Below are positions 11,265-23,700 of a stretch of DNA of 64,000 nucleotides, piece by piece; the first letter of the stretch is position 1, and each line of letters starts with the position of its first letter. The position numbers were made by a program, and so were the translations under genes. The notes beneath the pieces were generated by a model, which was not told where the DNA came from, made no database searches, and was given only the letters and a program-made list of their open reading frames with translations. The stretch covers positions 134,714,694 to 134,778,693 of the forward strand of contig OY992540.1 in NCBI GenBank assembly GCA_963921195.1. The letters are read 5' to 3'. This DNA is from Pegoplata infirma. Its lineage: Eukaryota > Arthropoda > Insecta > Diptera > Anthomyiidae.

Positions 11265-11640
11265 ATAAAAATAGTAATTAGTAAAAATTAAATTTAAAGA
11301 ATAAATAAATTAAATTAGTAAAAATTAGTTAATTGTAAGTAAGTAGTAGTAAGTAATAAAATATTTTTTTTGTAATTTTTACCGTTTTTAAAACAATTAA
11401 CTAAACTATTAAAAAACAAATGTATCGAAATTCATGAAATTTTCGATTAAAAATCGAATCGAATCCTGTACCAAAACTCGATTCTATATCACCTTGCATG
11501 CCACATAGGAAATCACGCTTTATATCGACATTATATCGAACTCGATATCGATGAAATTCTTAGACAAAACGATTCTTTTTCGAATCGATATCGACTCATT
11601 TTGCATACTGGGATATTTTCGTACAGAAAAATCCTCAATC

Positions 11641-12529
11641 GAATTTATCATTTTTATTGTTGTCTTTAAAAAAAAATGTGTATATCTTTAAATGATGTGA
11701 CTTTGCAAATAATTCCTTACTCCACAAATACTATTAACATCAGCAAAAATCACTTATAAATTTATAAACATTATACTATTATGTTCAATGTTAATGATTT
11801 TAAAAATTACATCAATAATACAAAATCTATCTACCACAAGCCAAGATGAAATATCATTATCAACAATAACAAGTAGAAAAGTTAAATTCGACTTGGTCGA
11901 ATCTATGAATACCCTCCACAATGCCCTTTTTAAGTGATAGTAAATTTTCTAACGTGAAAAAAATAACATTTTTGGTTAGAAATATTTTACTTTCTGTAAA
12001 AAAACTTTTTTTTTATTAATTTTTGAAAAAAAAAAAATACTAATTTTTTTTGAGTGTAAAATTTTTTTTGAGTGTATTTTTTTTTTGTTTTAGTGTAAAA
12101 AAACTTTTTTTGTTAATTTTTGAAAAATAAAAAAAAATAATTTACCAATTTTTTTTTGAGTGTAAAATTTTTTTTAAGTGTAAACTTTTTTTTGGTTAGA
12201 AATATTTTATTTTCTGTAAAAAAACTTTTTTTTATTAATTTTTGAAAAAAAAAAAAATACTATTTTTTTTTTTGAGTGTATTTTTTTTTTTTTTGTTTTA
12301 GTGTAAAAAAACTTTTTTTGTTAATTTTTGAAAAAAAAAAAAAAAATTTACCAATTTTTTTTTTGAGTGTAAAATTTTTTTTGAGTGTAAACTTTTTTTT
12401 TAAGTGTATTTTTTTTTTGGTTTAGTGTAAAAATATTTTTGTGTGACAAAAATACCTTTTAAAATATTTTTCTGACTTACAAATGTTTTTAAAACATGTT
12501 TAACGGGTTTTCAACACGTGAATTTAAGG
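11641..12529. other. AT-rich intron with degenerate T/A-tract repeats
   Basis: 11641-11970 shows nothing recognisable. 11970-12430 consists of imperfect direct repeats (about 225 bp period) of GGTTAGAAATATTTTA, long T and A runs and TTTTTGAGTGTA words. No gene seen. Confidence 0.5.
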
Positions 12530-13070
12530 TGAACTAATCTGAAATTTACGGTTTTGCTAATAACTTTTGAACCGCCAGACCGATTTGGCTGAAATTTAAA
12601 ACGAACCGGACCAGAGGAACGGTAAATATATATGCCACACTTCAGCACCCTCAGAATTGCCGTTCGAAAGTTACAGTGTGTTTTATCTCGTAAATTCCAG
12701 AAAATCCCTTGCCGAAATTCACTCACTTGCTTATAACTTTTGAACCACTGGACCGATTTCGCTGGATTGCAATACCAACCTGACCAGGTAAATGTCCAAC
12801 ATATATGCCAAACTTCAGGAGCCTCCGTAAAGTCTTTCAAAAGTTAGCGTGTTTTCAACAGACAGACAGACAGACAGACAGACGGACAGACGGACGGACG
12901 GACGGACGGACGGACGGACGGACGGACGGACGGACATCGCTAGATCGTCTTAAAATCGATCGAGGATCATGAATATATATACTTTATGGGGTCCTAGACC
13001 AATATTTCGAGGTGTTACAAACGGAATGACAAACTTATATATACCCTCTATCACTAGAGTGGAGGGTATA
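12530..13070 (+). repeat. Family E dispersed repeat, second copy
   Basis: Very similar to 7400-7897, including the ATCATGAATATATATACTTT stretch and terminal GGAGGGTATA. It contains a longer (GACG)n/(CAGA)n run at 12861-12934. Confidence 0.65.
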
Positions 13071-13198
13071 ATAATATTTGTTATTGATATTACATTATGG
13101 TATACTACATGTACATTAACGGGGACTGAAAATATAAAAATTATTGGAAAATTGATACGAGAAAATATTTATAATTTTTTTGGGATATTTTAGTTTAG

Positions 13199-15016
13199 CA
13201 TATCGTGAACCTATATTCAAAATATGCCAACTCAAATTTGACGGAAATGAGTTTCCGATGGCAAATAGCTCCCCTATGTAATACCTATCTGCCATAAAAA
13301 TTTCAGAGCAAAAAAATAATTTGTTGTCGTTTTACATCCATTTTTGTTATTCTGCCAACTCAAAGTACATATTTTTTTAGTGGAAATAAATGCCAACTCC
13401 CATTGTAAATTTCCAAAAATTTTTCAAAAAATTTTTAAAAAAAAAATTAGACCACATATCTTATTGCATTTGCCATGCTAAACACGAATCTTGTAAAGAT
13501 TCTGATATCTAATGACTGGTTCTCGAGATATTGCCATTTTGAAAATATCGGTAAAAAGTGTTTGCAAAAAAAAAAATTGCTTATATTTATGTAACTTTCA
13601 AACTATTTATCAGATTGAAACATTATGAATGGGGCAAATAAAGTCAATGATATAAGCTTTCAAAATAGCTAGTTTGGAGTGACCCTATTGCAATACAGCG
13701 TGAGTTACAGAGTGCCACAGTTGACCACCCTGAGATTAAAAGGCTTTCGGAGCTAGTAACTTTTAAAAATATGCAAAGATTTTTAATTTTTTGTTCAGTT
13801 TTTGCAATTACCGTACTAAGGATAACAAAAACCAAAAAAAAAAAAAATTTTTTAATTTTTCCAAAAAAAATGTATTTTTATTTTCCGACAAAATATGCCA
13901 ACTCTAAAAAAATATTTGTTTTTTGATATAGTAATAAATGCCATCTCTGAAAAATACACAAACCAGTGCAAAATATGAAAATTTTTGCATACACTCAAAA
14001 AAATACGTTAGTAGATTTACTAATTTTTTTTTGCTAATGCTAGTTACCTAACTTTTAGCAAATTTTTAGTTGAGATTAGCATGTTAGCAAAAAATTCTTG
14101 TAAACTTCATTTAGCACATTAGCAATTTTAAACAAACGTTGAACTAATTTCTTTTGCTAAGATTTGAAATTGAGTTGACAACATTTTTACAAGATTTTTT
14201 GCTAATATTAGCAAAAATAAATGGTAAATTTTTTTTTATTTTCAGAAAACTTAAAATGGCTCTATCTCGGAAACTAAGCCAGATAGAGCAAAATGGAGGG
14301 CATTTTTGGTTCTTAGAATCTCCATACTTTCGCGGGTCCTCTTCACATGTGTGGACCCTAATGGCCCCTAACTTTGGATCCAAAAAAGTTAGCATTCCCG
14401 AAAATTTTAAAATGCTCATATCTCGGTAAATATTGCCGACACAACAAAAAGTCCAAAAGCATTTTTGTAGCCCTCAATACGAAGAACAAGACCGCAAAAT
14501 AGTCAAAAGCTCTCCGAGTAATATTTTTGAAGTTATCGAGTTTTTTAATTCTCAAGACCCCAGTGGTCCCCTATAATCACGTATCTCAAAAACTAAGCAA
14601 GGTAGAGCGAAACGGACACAAATTTTGAATCAAAAACTATGACGATTTTTAAGGAACCCAACTAGATCTAGGCCCATCGGGGTCTGGACCTATCGGGTCC
14701 AAACCCAATGGGGTCCTCAAATGTGTCAAAAAAAAATTTTTTTTTTAACTAATTATTGGCAAAACATTTTTGCTAACTTTAGCAAAAAAATTGTGGGTTC
14801 AAAATCAGCAAATTTTCTTGTAGGTTTACAAGCTTTTTTTGCTAACATTACAGTTTTTTTTTTGAGTGTAGGTAAAAATTGTTTAGAATATTTGAACCAT
14901 CTTGTGAAAGGTACATTGTTTATTTTTGCAATAATATGCGAAATAACTAGTTTTTTAGCTCTCCTGAACAGTAAGCATTTTCGAGTTGGCATTTATTGAA
15001 TATAGTTCGACGATAT
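13199..15016. mobile_element. TIR element with about 33-bp ends, hosting a family K MITE
   Basis: Left end ATATCGTGAACCTATATTCA followed by TATGCCAACTC matches the reverse complement of the right end (about 14983-15016). TGCCAACTC words recur inside. A family K element (13992-14868) is inserted. No transposase frame. Confidence 0.6.
13992..14868. mobile_element. Family K MITE (CACTCAAAAAAATACG end), copy 1
   Basis: Inverted ends CACTCAAAA / TTTTGAGTG with TA on both sides, 877 bp. The interior has CTATCTCGGAAACTAAGCCA, CACATGTGTGGACCCTAATG and GGCCCATCGGGGTCTGGACC. A same-orientation copy is at 48408-49293 and is clearly alignable throughout. Confidence 0.8.
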
Positions 15017-15418
15017 TTTGAATTTTCATTTTTAAGTTTGTCGCAATTCAAAATTTCAAAATGTTTTTAATTTCAGACCAGTCTAATATGTATATGTAGT
15101 TAGAGTATCCCGAAAAATTTGTATTATTTAAATATAATTTTTATAAAAAATTACATAGTGCAACAACCAAAATCGGAATGGGATGTAACCAAGGTTAAAT
15201 GAAATTTGACATCTTTCATAACAAAACCTTCAAGACTTTTTTTTTTGGTTCAGTGCTAGATTTTTTTTACATGCATTTGAAGTTGGTGAAATTTTATTAT
15301 TATTATTATAATAATTACTTCAAAACTGTATAAAAGGCGTATATTTAATTTTGTAATTGTTTTTAAATAACAATCATACGCAACGTTGCACAGCGGTTTA
15401 TTTTTAATAATTTGGCTA

Positions 15419-15927
15419 CCCGAGTAAAAAAGTTTTTTATATAATTTTATATAATTATATAAAATTTGATCAAATTATATATAATTATATAAAATTATAT
15501 AAAGAAGTTTTTGTTTTCAAAAAATTTTATAAAATTATATATAATTTGATAAAATTATATAAAATTATATCCGAATTTTTTTATATAAAATTTTATTAAA
15601 TCTTATATAATTTTATATAATTTTATAAAATTTTATCAAATTATATATAATTTGATATAATTTTATAAAATTTTATAAAAACAAATTTTGATATAATTAT
15701 ATATAATTTGATAAAATTATATATAATTTTATCTAATTTTATAAAATTTTGTCAAATTATATATAATTAGATATAATTTTATAAAATTTTATATAAAAAA
15801 AATTCGGATATAATTATATATAATTTTATCAAATTATATATAATATTATCTAGTTTTATCAAATATATATAATTATATACAATTTTATCAAATTATATAT
15901 AATTATATATAAACTTTTTTACTCGGG
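15419..15927. mobile_element. Family C TIR element, complete short copy
   Basis: TA-flanked, ends CCCGAGTAAAAAAGTTT and AAACTTTTTTACTCGGG, 509 bp. The interior is almost entirely ATATAATTTTATCAAATTATA-type self-complementary words. Confidence 0.8.
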
Positions 15928-15933
15928 TATTTA

Positions 15934-16196
15934 CACACAAAACATTTTTTGTTCCATGATCGATTTTCATAGTATTTATGAACAAATTCATACAATTTAT
16001 TAACTTTTTCATAATATTTATAAACTTTTTCATAGTATGTATTTATGAATAAATCATATGTGAAATTTAAGAATTTTTAACATTTTTCATAAATACTATG
16101 AAAAATTTTATAAGTATTATGAAAAAGTTAATAAATTGTATGAATTTGTTCATAAATACTATGAAAATCGTTCATGGAAAAAAAAAATTTTGTGTG
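15934..16196. mobile_element. 263-bp near-perfect hairpin MITE
   Basis: TA-flanked, ends CACACAAAACATTTTTTG and the reverse complement ending TTTTGTGTG. Both halves carry CATAGTATTTATGAAC and its complement, so the single strand folds end to end. Confidence 0.8.
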
Positions 16197-16754
16197 TAGT
16201 AAGTAGGTACTGGACCGATTGCAGCGAAATTCATACCGGTTATTGCTAACGTAATTTCGAGCTTAAGTTTGGAAGCTGGACCCCCATATGTCCAATAAGG
16301 GCATCACCTAAAGTCCCTTAAGTAGGACATATTTAGTATACAAAAACTTTTAATGCTTTAAAATCGCCAACTTTAATTGCGTGTAAAAAAAATCTAGCAC
16401 TAAACTAAAAAAGCCTTGAGGGTTTTTTATGTAAAATGTTAACATTCATTTGCTTTTAGTTTCATCCCACACTGAAAGAATTTAGTTCATTACGGCTATG
16501 AAAACGTACTATTTATTCTATAAAAAAAAAGCATTAGAAGTCAGCCAATGATGCCCTTCATAGAATCTATGAAACAAATTGATAGAAACCAGAAATCTAT
16601 TGGCTATGTATGAAAAAGAAATATTTTTTATTCTATTTTAATTTATTCCATTATTTCATTTTTATTTATTATTTCATTTATATTTTTGTTTTTTATTTAT
16701 TTAATTAACTTACAATTTTCTATTTTTAAACATTTTTATGTTTTTAACTTTTTT

Positions 16755-16820
16755 TAACCGAGATTCGAACACAAAACCAGTTGTTCGTGAAACTTAGTCT
16801 CTAGCCACTGAGCTAAAGTA
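16755..16820 (-). other. tRNA-like module with near-consensus A and B boxes
   Basis: Minus strand: TAGCTCAGTGGCTAGAGA (A box) and GTGTTCGAATCTCGG (B box) at correct spacing. The acceptor strands do not pair, so it is not a tRNA gene, but it could still bind TFIIIC. Confidence 0.6.
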
Positions 16821-16873
16821 TATAAACAAATTATGACACTTAAAATCCATGTTGTTTCATATTCTGCTTTAAC

Positions 16874-18678
16874 CAGGCGCGGATCCAGGAATTTCATTTG
16901 GGGGGGGAGATTTTTTTTTTTGCAAAAAAAAGTTTATGAGATCGGAAAGCCATGAAGTTCGGTTTGATGTAGAAGGGGGGGGGGGGGGGGGGTGTTGTTA
17001 AAAACAAAAGAAAAAAAATTAAGTAAAAGCTATAGTATTTAAATCAGGCGCGACTTTTGGCGGAACTTTTTTAAATCAAAAAATATTTTTCACGAGGGAA
17101 TCCTGACAGACCGATTTACTTCATAAATAACACCGTTTATAGTCAAATAATAAATGTGACTGTCATAGCCCGTCACAACTATAGTTCATATATGAATAGA
17201 CACATATTCATATTTTTCTACACAAAAATTTATACTAAAACTCCAATATTTCGAAGACAAAAAAAAATAGTTTTTTATCAACCTTCCCTTCACAAAATTT
17301 CTCAGATGTTGATACATTTTTACTACAGAAAACTCTTAGATTTTAAAATATCTTTCATATAGAAAAATAACCCATTTCTGAGATATTTTCCTTAATAAAA
17401 ATGTTCAGATTCTAAACTTTGATAAAAAAAATTTCTTTAATTCTTAAATCATATTTTCTGTTGAAAAACTCTCAAATTCAACATTTTCTTAAAGAAAATG
17501 TCTCATCTCAGATTTCTAAATTTGTTTCTATAGAAATAATCTGAGATTCTGAGATATTCTTTCTACAAAAAAATTGAATTCTGATTCTCATATTTTAAAA
17601 TAATTTTTCGATTCCAAGAACTATTTCGTATACAAACATTTTCAGATCCTGAAACACATTTTGTAAAAGAAAATTATCAGATACCAAGAAATTATCAGTT
17701 TCTAAAACATTTTATGAAGAAATTTTGATACACTTTTTTAAAAATTAAATCTTACATTTTATAGCATTTTTTAATAGAAAAATTTTACGGTTTTAATGCC
17801 AGCTAATGTTTTTTAAGACGATTTCTAAGATTCTTTAATATTTGTTTATAAAATAATTATTATTATTAGAAAAATTTACATATTTAGAGACACATTTCCT
17901 GTAGAAAAATTCCCAGGATTTTCCAACAGAAAAACTTTCATCAAAAAAATCTCCAACAGAAGAATTTCAATCTAAAAATTTTTAATACAAAAAAAAAACT
18001 CTCAAAATAGGTTTTGATAAACTTTTCATATAGAAAAATTAGCAGATCTAAAAGATATCTTAAAGAGAAAGAAAATATATTTCCTTATAGAACAACTCAA
18101 ATTCTGAGCATTTTGCCTGTAGAAATCTTTCCGATTCTGAGATTTTTATTTTTTTAGTTCTTGGCCGATTCTGAAACATTTTTTCTAAGGAAAAATTCTA
18201 AATTGCTGAGGAATTTTTCCTTAAGAAAAGTTATAAGATATTTTTCTAAAAATTTTAGATAATTATTCAATAAAAAAATTCTTACATTCAGAGTCAAATA
18301 AGTATCAAAACATTTTCTAAAAATAAAGTCTGGAATTCTGAGACATTTTTCTATAAAAATATAATACTTTTTCTTTAAGAAAGTTATTCGGTTAGAAAAT
18401 GTCCACGACTTTTTTTTAAGTATTTCAAATGAATTTTCTTTAATTCCGAAACATTTTATCCCAAGGATGTAAAAAAATTCCTTACGATGGAGACTGTGAG
18501 TGCTGACGAAAATCATCAGCACACGTACTGATTTGGTCATTTTGCTTTCGATCCTTGTTCCTTTCCCTTCCCTTTTTCTTTTCCTTTTTTCTTTTCCTTT
18601 CTCTTTTTTTTTTTTTTCTTTTGAAATCGTTTTGGGGGGGGAGAAATCCCATTCTCCCCCCCCCTGGATCCGCGCCTG
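16874..18678. mobile_element. hAT-type non-autonomous element with captured satellite
   Basis: Ends CAGGCGCGGATCCAGG / CCTGGATCCGCGCCTG are perfect inverted repeats, flanked by the 8-bp duplication GCTTTAAC at 16866-16873 and 18679-18686, the hallmark of hAT transposition. Long G and C runs lie just inside each end. The interior (about 17280-18480) is a decayed version of the 35-bp satellite. No transposase. Confidence 0.85.
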
Positions 18679-18830
18679 GCTTTAACATATTGAGTTTGTA
18701 TCTATGCTCTGCCACAATGCTCTGCCAAAAGCTGTGTTTGTGTTTGAAGAAAACGAAATGTTTGTGTATTTGCAAAAAAAAAATAACGAACATTATAAAA
18801 CTAAGTGATAGTTGGCGAGATTTTCCTCCT

Positions 18831-18908
18831 TTGGTGGCGCTGATTGCTAAGGCGACGACAATAACTGCTACAGCTGGGAGGTCTTGGGTTCGAATCCCGC
18901 CAGGGCAG
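18831..18908 (+). other. tRNA-like module with consensus B box
   Basis: Plus strand: A-box-like GGCGCTGATTGCTAAGGCGA and a perfect B box GGGTTCGAATCCC at a spacing that allows a long variable arm (Leu/Ser type). The 3' acceptor CAGGGCA has no partner upstream, so it is not functional as a tRNA. Confidence 0.6.
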
Positions 18909-19458
18909 CAATATTTTTTTAATTTTTTTTTTTTTTATTTTTTTAATATATTTATTCAATTTTTTTTAATTATGGTATCATTACTTAAATAAAATTAAAA
19001 TTAAAAGGCTTATTGGTGACATTTTTTTCTATGAATGACATTCATTAATTCTATGAATTATCTATGAATAAAATTCTATGAAATATTTCACAATACTATT
19101 CATTCAGCCAATGAATTGTTTCATAGATTCTATGAATTTGGTTTTATGAAATTTGTTCATAGATATTATGAACAATAATTCAATCAGTGCATTTCTATTC
19201 GGAATGTTCGTTTTTGTATCACTGTTTTATTAACGATTAACTGGTCCATAATCTATGTATGTGAAATTTTGACAAAAAAGATATTTTTTTGACAGCTCCG
19301 AAAAAACTCATAATTGTGGGACACCCTACTGTATATTTTTGTGTGACTAAAATTCTATTTGATTCATTACCAATGTGTATTGTGTACTTTATTTATATGA
19401 ATGAATGTGAAATCATAATACATAGCGAGCCATTACCGTCAAAATATTGTAAGTGCTA

Positions 19459-20121
19459 CACAGAAAAAAATAAAAAAAAAAATTGAGTAAATTTTTAATA
19501 CTATTGAGTAAAAAATTACTCAATTTTGCACCAGTAAACGATTTAATAGTATTGAGTAAATTTTTAATAAAAATTTGTTAAATGTTTGCCAAAAAAATTT
19601 GAGTAAATTTTTAATTGACACAATTAAGTGCAGGAACAGAACAAGAATCTCCACCTTTTAAAAACAGAACAAGTTTTATTTCACATTGGCGCCGGCCGCC
19701 GGTTCAATCTGCCAAACCGTATGGAAAAAGTCGTGACGGGCTTATTCTGCTTCTACTCTAAAAAAAAAAAAGTTTAAAAAAATTTCATATTTTTTTACAA
19801 AAAAAAACCTGTTTTTTCAAACTTTAACAAATATATTTTTGTCTTAAAGACATAAAAAAAATTTATAAAGATGATTACAAACTTTCATGTATATATACAA
19901 AAAACTATAAACTAAACGAGAATTAAAAAAACTAAGAAAATTCAAAAAAAAAAAAAAAATTCAAAAAGCTATTAAATTCTTATTAAATTATTTACTCAAT
20001 TTGTTTTTAAATTTTTGAGTAAATTTTTAATTGCGTCAATTAAAAAAATTACTCACAACTTTTTTTTTTAAATTTAAACAAGTGATTACTCAAATTGTTT
20101 TTCCCCATATTTTTTTCTGTG
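19459..20121. mobile_element. Family B MITE, copy 2 with insertion
   Basis: TA-flanked CACAGAAAAAAATA ... TTTTTTTCTGTG, alignable with 8085-8637. A GC-richer 130-bp insert at about 19627-19757 (including GGCGCCGGCCGCCGG) interrupts it. Confidence 0.75.
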
Positions 20122-20450
20122 TACAGAAAAGAAGTGACACCGCACAGAAAAAATTTGAAACGAATTTCAATCAACAAAAACGCGGATTCAATTAATTTTT
20201 TTATTGAAATTCCTCCAATTAAGAAAATTGTTATACCAATCATCAAATTGTAGGTGATTGATTGAACATTTTTTCAATGAAACATTTTTTCAATTTTGAT
20301 CAAAAATTTTATAAATTTTTTATTTTAAGTCAATCAAAATAATGATTGATTTAACAAATGAATTGTAAGGTAATGACAAAATTATCAAAAAAATTCATAT
20401 TTTTGCTTTCCTAATATATGTTCTAAACAATAAAAAAAAGTAAAACCGAA

Positions 20451-20726
20451 TGTTCATGCCGCAACCCTACTAATGTAAACCCTATATTACTAGTTAGAAA
20501 TATTCGTATGTTTGATCTGTATAACAGTTCAAACATATCAAACATTACCGAATTAGTTTTCTTTGTCATATGAATTATAGTTTTTAAGTTAGTTAAGTTT
20601 TAGCAGTACATACAAAAGAAACCTTGTCGAATAAAAGATTTCTTAAACTTACATCTCACCGGCTTTTATTCTGGCAAACCCCACAAAGTTAGGCTTAACT
20701 CTGGTCCTTCGTTCCCCACATTTTCA
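20451..20726 (+). repeat. 5' LTR of the BEL/Pao element
   Basis: 276 bp, TG...CA termini, with AATAAA at 20630-20635 that would serve as poly(A) signal in the 3' LTR copy. Matches 30160-30435 at every position I compared. Confidence 0.95.
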
Positions 20727-20744
20727 TGGTCCTCATCGAACCGG
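20727..20744 (+). other. Candidate primer-binding site
   Basis: TGGTCCTCATCGAACCGG directly abuts the 5' LTR and begins with TGG, as expected for pairing with a tRNA CCA end. The complementary tRNA could not be identified with confidence. Confidence 0.5.
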
Positions 20745-23700
20745 ATACCAAAGGCCGTGGAAACTACAAGCACCATTTCTACAGAAGGCTATTTTCTTCT
20801 CATAAAGAAAATATTTCCATTTCAATACATCGCTATTTTCTTCTCAAAAAGAAAATATTTCAACAGAAAAAAGTTCGTTTTTTATTTCAAAAGGAAAACG
20901 CTTCATACGTTCCGGAATAATTCTTTCCAAAAAGATAAGTACAATAATTTCAAAATTATTATTTCCAAATTTCTAAATTCCAAAATTTCCTATCCATTTA
21001 TTCACAATAGATTCAAATCTATAAGCTCTGTTAATTTCCATATTAACAAATTCATATCCAGTGAATAAATCCAAACTCGTTGATGATAACGATTTTTTCC
21101 TATTACTCCATCTACATTCCGAATTATATAAATCAACGATCATAATTGTCAAAATCATCAGGAAGGTATCGATTACATAATTAACACCACTAAGTACTAA
21201 AAAAAGGAACATCTCTGTAAGTTGATCACATTCCATTATTCCTATATTCATTTAGTAGTGCGGTGTCTAAAAACGTGTCGGTACAATAAAAAATTGATCG
21301 GAAAAAACTCTTTTTTTAATGTAAAAAAAAAAAAAACGCGAAAAAACAAGTCGTCGGACAAATTCCTAAAATTTACAGACTGAAAAATATAAAAAATCGT
21401 ATAAAAATCTGTTAAAAACACATAACTTCAAATACATTTTTCGAAAAAATACATAAAATCAAATTTCGCGAGATAAAACTTATTAAAAAAAACGGGACAA
21501 ATTTATATAATTTCCAACAAAAAACCTGTAAAAAAAAAAAAGCGGGAAAAAATCATACATAATTATCATCAAAAATTTACAAAAAAATATTACAAAAAAA
21601 AAATTGTGAAAAAGTGTTACAACAAAAAAAAAAAAAAAAATCTACAAAAAAAACTGTTAAAAGTTTTTACCCAAAACTGTAAATTAATTTTTGTGTATAC
21701 TTTCATAATTTTTTCCTAAATTCTTTTCTACGAATAAAAACTCATAAAGAATAAGATTAATTTTTGCCTTAAAATTTCAAGGGCAAAAGAATACCGTTAC
21801 AGTTCTTTTTGCTAAATTGAATTTTTTACAATCCAAAAACAAAAAAGTAAAGAAATCCATTTCATTCTCTCTTTTCCAAAAGAGTTACATTTTTCTATTC
21901 TTTAAATTTCTTTAATGTCCAAAACTGAAAAGAAAAAAAAAAGTAAAAACTCCAAAAGAATCAAATTAAGAGACAAACAAAATTCATATTTTGTTTTTAA
22001 AATTCACTTTTACTCTTAATTGCATCAAATTCCAAATTAAGAGAAAAACAAAACTCAAATTTTGTTTCAATTTCCATTTATCTCTTAACTGCAATTCATT
22101 TTCCATCCCCAATAATATTCATTTACTCAGATTCTATCAACATTCCAAAAAACAACATTATCCACATAAACTCTTTTAAATTGAGTTCACAAGTTTTTTG
22201 GCAACTACCATTCCATATGTTTACGATCGTTATCGATAAACACTGGATACATTGGCAACATTGTTGCTGAACTTTGATTTACCATCTCTTGCTCTCAGTA
22301 CTAAAACCATTGAAACGTCATAATTCTTTCACATTCCAATGTTTCGGTAAATTAACATAATCGTGTAAAAATAAAAACGTTTACGAAAATTATTTTAATT
22401 AAATAAAACAATCGGAAAATAAAGTGAATACAAAAAATAAAATAATTGTGAAAAGTTTATTAAATTATATATTTATATTAACTATTAAATTTTCAAATAA
22501 AAAGAAGACGGCACATTACAGTGGAAACGAAAATAATACCACTTTAACAAAAAATCAGATTCAATAAAACAAAAAAAATCGGGAAAAATTTTATTAAACA
22601 TTTTATGGAAAGTTTCTTATAAAGGAAAAAATAATACGTAGTGTAGTGTCCATTAAATTTACAGATAAAATTGTACATCCAAAAACCTTCACAACGCTGT
22701 TTATCTTGCCATAAGTCAACAAAAAATTGTGAAAACAAAAAAGTAAACAATTTACATTAAACTTCCTCAATTTTAAAAAGAAAATATGAAAATATTAATT
22801 TTAAAGTGCAAAAAATCTTCATACTAAATTTTCCACCCGAAAACCGTCAAATATCATTTTACAAAAATAAAATTTTTTTTGAGAAAAATAAAAATCGAAA
22901 TTTCGAAAATTTTCCATCTGAAATTCTACAAAAAATGTGTTAATATTAAATAAAAATAAACAAATTTCCATTAAACTTTAAATTTAAAACACAATATGGA
23001 AAAAATTTAAATATACAAAAATTATATTTGCATATAATTTCACAGCAGTGTATTTCCATAGTACTATATTTCTACGCAACACTGTAACATTCCTGGTGTT
23101 TCAATATTCTCATTCGTTCCACATACTTCAGTTGAACATTGTTCAAAAAGTATCCCAAAATCTTATTTTCAAATAGTAAATAAATAGTGAAAATAAATCC
23201 AAATAAAAAATCATTTTGTTTTGGGCATAAATTCTACAAATAAATATCTCATACGAAAATCCACAAAAAAAAAAAAAAAAAAAAATAAGAAAAACAAAAA
23301 AAAAAATTAATAAAAATTAGTGAAAATAAAAATTTAGCAATTTCCATTGACACAAAATATGTATAAAATCCGTGTTTGATTTTATTAAAAAAGAAAATAA
23401 AATTTCATAATTTTTTTTTTTTTTCCAAAATTCTACAAAAAAAATTGTATAAGTAAAAATTGCTCTAAAATCATAAATTTCAAAAATATATTTGTTAACA
23501 TAAAACAAAAATTTCATTATTTTTACAATTTAATTTTCAAATACTAAATTTCCATTACATGAAATCAAAATTTCAATAAACAAAAAAAAAAAAAATAATA
23601 AATAAACTTATTTATTTAAAGTGCACCAAATCATAAAAATTGTTTGCCACACAGTGCTATATTTCTACACCACTCTGCTACATTCTTGGTGTTTCATTTT

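Larger units (their letters stand above)
8882..11612. mobile_element. TIR element inserted into the satellite (CCCAGTCTGCA ends)
   Basis: Ends CCCAGTCTGCA and TGCATACTGGG are inverted. The interior has diverged ATCGAT/TCGATA words at both sides, two tRNA-like modules facing away from each other (10911-10985 minus, 11198-11264 plus) and a nested snapback element (8974-10679). No clear target duplication and no coding region. Confidence 0.55.
15179..16469. mobile_element. Snapback/TIR element hosting two MITEs
   Basis: About 110 bp at the left (from TGGGATGTAACCAAGG) is the diverged reverse complement of the right end (to TTTCATCCCA), including AATCTAGCACT/AGTGCTAGATT. A family C element (15419-15927) and a small perfect-hairpin MITE (15934-16196) are inserted within it. 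Confidence 0.6.
16470..19189. mobile_element. TIR element (CACTGAAAGAATTT) with tRNA-like modules, hosting a hAT element
   Basis: Ends CACTGAAAGAATTTAG and AATTCAATCAGTG are imperfect inverted repeats with CA on both flanks. Near each end are ATTCTATGAA words, and a tRNA-like module sits about 280-350 bp in from each end, minus strand on the left and plus strand on the right. A hAT-type element (16874-18678) with its own 8-bp duplication splits it. Confidence 0.6.

Noticed and set aside
14144..14429. Overlapping frames on both strands in the family K element
   Set aside because: The second copy (48408-49293) does not preserve these frames, so they are incidental.
16755..18908. Functional tRNA genes at 16755-16820 and 18831-18908
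   Set aside because: Internal boxes are good but the acceptor strands cannot pair and T-stems are incomplete.
18555..18992. 145-codon plus-strand frame
   Set aside because: Runs through poly-pyrimidine sequence, the hAT end and a tRNA-like module; low-complexity Phe/Leu composition.
20973..21251. 92-codon minus-strand frame in the BEL leader
   Set aside because: No recognisable domain and antisense to the element; kept only as a note in the leader entry.
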